A stretch of 64,000 nucleotides of DNA, taken from NCBI RefSeq assembly GCF_000499845.2, contig NC_023749.2:32234041-32298040 (forward strand), written 5' to 3'. This document shows, piece after piece, positions 61,589 through 64,000 of this stretch (position 1 is the first letter of the stretch; each line of letters starts with the position of its first letter). This DNA is from Phaseolus vulgaris (lineage: Eukaryota > Streptophyta > Magnoliopsida > Fabales > Fabaceae). The notes beneath the pieces were generated by a model. It was not told where the DNA came from, made no database searches, and worked only from the letters and a program-made list of their open reading frames with translations. The translations under genes were made by a program, and so were the position numbers.

Positions 61589-64000
61589 AAAGGGTACCAT
61601 TTGTATATTTTTTATTCTGTTTTGCAGATTGGAAGCAAGAAAAACCAGTGGTACTTGGACAGTGGCTGTTCCAAGCATATGACTGGAGATCTTACAAAGT
61701 TCACCAGCTTAAAGCTCAAAGCAGAAGGACATGTGACCTATGGTGATAATAACCGAGGGAGGATTTTGGGCAGAGGAACTGTTGGAACAGGGAATTCAAC
61801 AACCATTGAGAATGTGCTGTATGTAGAAGGACTCAAGCATAGTCTTCTCAGCATAAGTCAGCTTTGTGACAAAGGATACAAAGTGAATTTTGAGTCAAGT
61901 GGCTGCACAATCTCAAGTAATTCATCTAGTAAGGCATTGTTTACTGGTAAGAGAGTGAATAACATTTACTTGTTGAATATCATGGAAACTAACTCTTCAA
62001 ATGAGTGCTTGCTGTCTAGAAGTGATGAGTCTTGGTTGTGGCACAGGAGGTTAGCTCACATACACACAAATCACTTGAATAAATTGAAATCTAAAGATTT
62101 AGTTTCTGGTTTACCTAACATTAAATTTCAGGATAACAGGCTTTGTGGTGCTTGTGTGAAAGGTAAACAAATCAAATCCTCTTTCAAGTTAAAGGATATT
62201 GTCTCTACAAAAAATCCATTGGATGTGTTACATATGGACTTATTTGGTCCATCTAGAGTTGCTAGCTTGGCTGGAAATTTGTATGCTTTAGTTGTTGTGG
62301 ATGATTACTCTAGATTTACATGGACTTTATTTCTTGCACATAAACATGATGCTTATTATGCTTTTAAGAGATTAGCAAAAATTCTGCAAAATGAAAATGG
62401 TTGCTGCATTAAATCAATTCGAAGTGATCATGGGGGAGAGTTTCAAAATGCTAAGTTTGAGAGGTTCTGTGAGAAGCATGGGATAGCCCATACCTTTTCA
62501 GCCCCTAGGACACCCCAACAAAATGGTGTAGTTGAAAGGAAAAATAGATCACTAGAGGAACTTGCTAGAACTATGTTAAATGAATCTAAGCTTCCTAAGT
62601 ATTTTTGGGCTGATGCTGTTTATACTGCAGGTTATGTCTTAAATAGGACCTTAATAAGACCAATTCTTAAGAAAACTCCATATGAATTGTATAAGGGCAG
62701 AAAACCTAGTGTAAGCCACCTTAGAGTATTTGGGTGTAAATGCTTTGTATTGAATAATGGCAAAGAAAATCTTGGTAAGTTTGATGCTAAATCGGATGAA
62801 GGTGTGCACATTGGTTATGCTTTGAATGGTCATGCATATAGAGTCTTCAATAAAAGGCTGCTTATAGTAGAAGAATCAATGCATGTTGTTTTTGATGAAA
62901 CTGATCATAGCCTATCTAAAACTGCTGATGAACCTGACAGTAATGAATTTAAATCTGTTTTAAATCAAAATGAATCGATTCATTTTGATACTGTTGATAC
63001 ACATACTGTACAAGAATCTACTGCAGCTGCAGGTTTGCCAAAAGAGTGGAAAACCCCAAGAGACTTAACCCTTGATAATGTCATTGGGAACATTGAGAAA
63101 GGAGTGTCAACTAGAAAATCCTTGAACAATTTCTGTGAAGCAATGGCTTTTGTATCTCAAGTTGAACCCAAGAATTTAAAGGAAGCTCTCAAGGACAGTA
63201 ACTGGATTTTAGCTATGCAAGAGGAACTGAATCAGTTTGCTCTCAATGAGGTCTGGACTCTTGTTCCTAGAATACCTGAGATGAATGTTATTGGAACAAA
63301 ATGGGTATTTAGAAACAAAATGGATGAGCATGGAGTGATCACCAGAAACAAGGCTAGGCTTGTAGCTAAAGGGTACAATCAAGAAGAAGGAATAGACTAT
63401 GATGAGACATATGCACCAGTGGCTCGGTTAGAAGCTGTTAGACTGCTGCTTGCCTTTTCTTGCATCAAAGGGTTCAAGTTATTTCAAATGGACGTGAAGA
63501 GTGCCTTTCTAAATGGTTATATAAATGAAGAGGTATTTGTCTCACAACCACCAGGTTTTGAAGACCATCAACATCCAGAATATGTGTTCAAACTCCAAAA
63601 GGCTCTCTATGGACTCAAGCAAGCTCCTAGGCAATGGTATGAGAGGCTAAGTGATTTTCTCACCTCACAAGGCTATGACAGAGGCACATCAGATAAGACC
63701 TTGTTCATTAAGAAGAAAGGAGATGACTCAATTCTAGTCCAAGTATATGTGGATGACATCATTTTTGGTTCAAACAATGGAGAATTGTGTGAAGCTTTCG
63801 TGAAGGTCATGAAGAGTGAGTTTGAAATGTCAATGATGGGTGAGTTGAACTATTTTCTAGGCTTGCAGGTCAAACAACTCAAGGATGGCATTTTCCTAAG
63901 TCAAGCCAAGTATTGCAAGGATTTGCTGAAGAAATTTGAAATGGACAAGTGTAAACCAATCAGCACACCCTTCTCAACAAGCTGTCATTTGGATCATGAT
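61589..64000 (+). CDS. Copia Pol: protease, integrase, reverse transcriptase (open at window end)
   Basis: Open frame of more than 800 codons with no stop to 64000 and no early ATG. Protease [14 protein letters not shown] (about 61649). GAG-pre-integrase [10 protein letters not shown] ... CGACVKGKQ (about 62035-62170). Integrase core with D in HMDLFGPS, D in SDHGGEF and E in NGVVERKNR (about 62230-62560). Hinge region containing the LTR-type motif (62946-62990). RT with [36 protein letters not shown] and the catalytic YVDDIIFGS (about 63745-63772). RNase H lies beyond the window. It is in the +1 frame relative to gag and separated from it by gag's TAA and a TGA at 61586. Confidence 0.93.

Larger units (their letters stand above)
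58028..64000 (+). mobile_element. Copia (Sirevirus-like) retrotransposon, 5' part, runs off the window
   Basis: 5' LTR 58028-59851 (TGTTG...CAACA), iMet-type PBS 59854-59871, gag 59902-61566, pol from 61589 open to the window end. Inserted into a CACTA transposase; ATAAC (58023-58027) is the expected left target duplication, and its partner lies outside. Gag length, two separate zinc knuckles and pol order (protease-integrase-RT) fit the Sirevirus lineage. It is the best-preserved Copia in the window. A second LTR is needed to date it. Confidence 0.93.

Noticed and set aside
61558..61627. Intron joining gag (AAG|GTGTTA) to pol (ttttgcag|ATT)
   Set aside because: The donor is in phase 2, but the pol frame needs a phase-0 junction, so the join would not give the protease frame.
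1..64000. tRNA, rRNA or snRNA genes
   Set aside because: No cloverleaf-like or rRNA-like sequence was recognised; the only tRNA-related sequences are the retrotransposon primer binding sites.

Overview
The window is repeat-rich nuclear DNA of a flowering plant. A legume is likely, judging from the Sirevirus-type Copia elements and the general feel of the repeats, but no species marker was found. One host gene is certain: a ten-exon minus-strand gene for mitochondrial aspartate aminotransferase (23782-33305). Nearly everything else is transposable elements, many of them nested.

Layout. 1-3169: 5' part of a minus-strand Sirevirus-like Copia (LTR, PBS, decayed gag, start of pol). 3287-5830: decayed minus-strand Ty3/Gypsy Tat-like gag-protease, PBS and LTR. 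5835-6050: scrap of Copia RNase H. 6056-7147: Copia LTR-like sequence. 7384-18833: complete plus-strand Tat-lineage Gypsy element (TSD AGTAT; LTRs differ by 3 transitions plus one 190-bp indel), called Gypsy-1. 19892-22458: 3' end of another Tat element (antisense ORF plus LTR). 22728 onward: a CACTA-type terminus. 23782-33305: the aminotransferase gene, whose eighth intron holds a 4.4-kb LINE (24257-28668) with 15-bp TSDs. 33920-39396 and 41080-56926: two diverged copies (A and B) of a roughly 5-kb AT-rich non-coding repeat. Copy A is interrupted by a solo Gypsy LTR (37491 to about 38334). Copy B is interrupted by a complete minus-strand Tat element (45455-56309, TSD AATAC), called Gypsy-3. 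39397-40598: another Tat 3' end lies between the copies. 57464-58027: CACTA TNP2-type transposase fragment, cut by a Copia element (58028 to beyond 64000) that still has an open gag and a long open pol frame.

The most interesting biology is in the Tat elements. Between pol and the 3' LTR, Gypsy-1 and Gypsy-3 both carry a gene-like unit in antisense to gag-pol. It has a promoter with four CACGTG G-boxes in about 90 bp, a 5'-UTR intron, an exon matching the 'putative gypsy type transposon' domain, a phase-1 coding intron and a coiled-coil exon. A third, truncated element keeps the same coding intron with a damaged donor. Tat LTRs of several subfamilies also share a block (core GACTTGAGCGTCGGAGTG) about 85-150 bp downstream of their TATA boxes.

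Dating comes from the sequence: Gypsy-1 is young (about 0.3% LTR divergence) and Gypsy-3 older (about 1.4%). Several of their nonsense mutations are C-to-T changes in CG or CHG context, as expected for methylated DNA.
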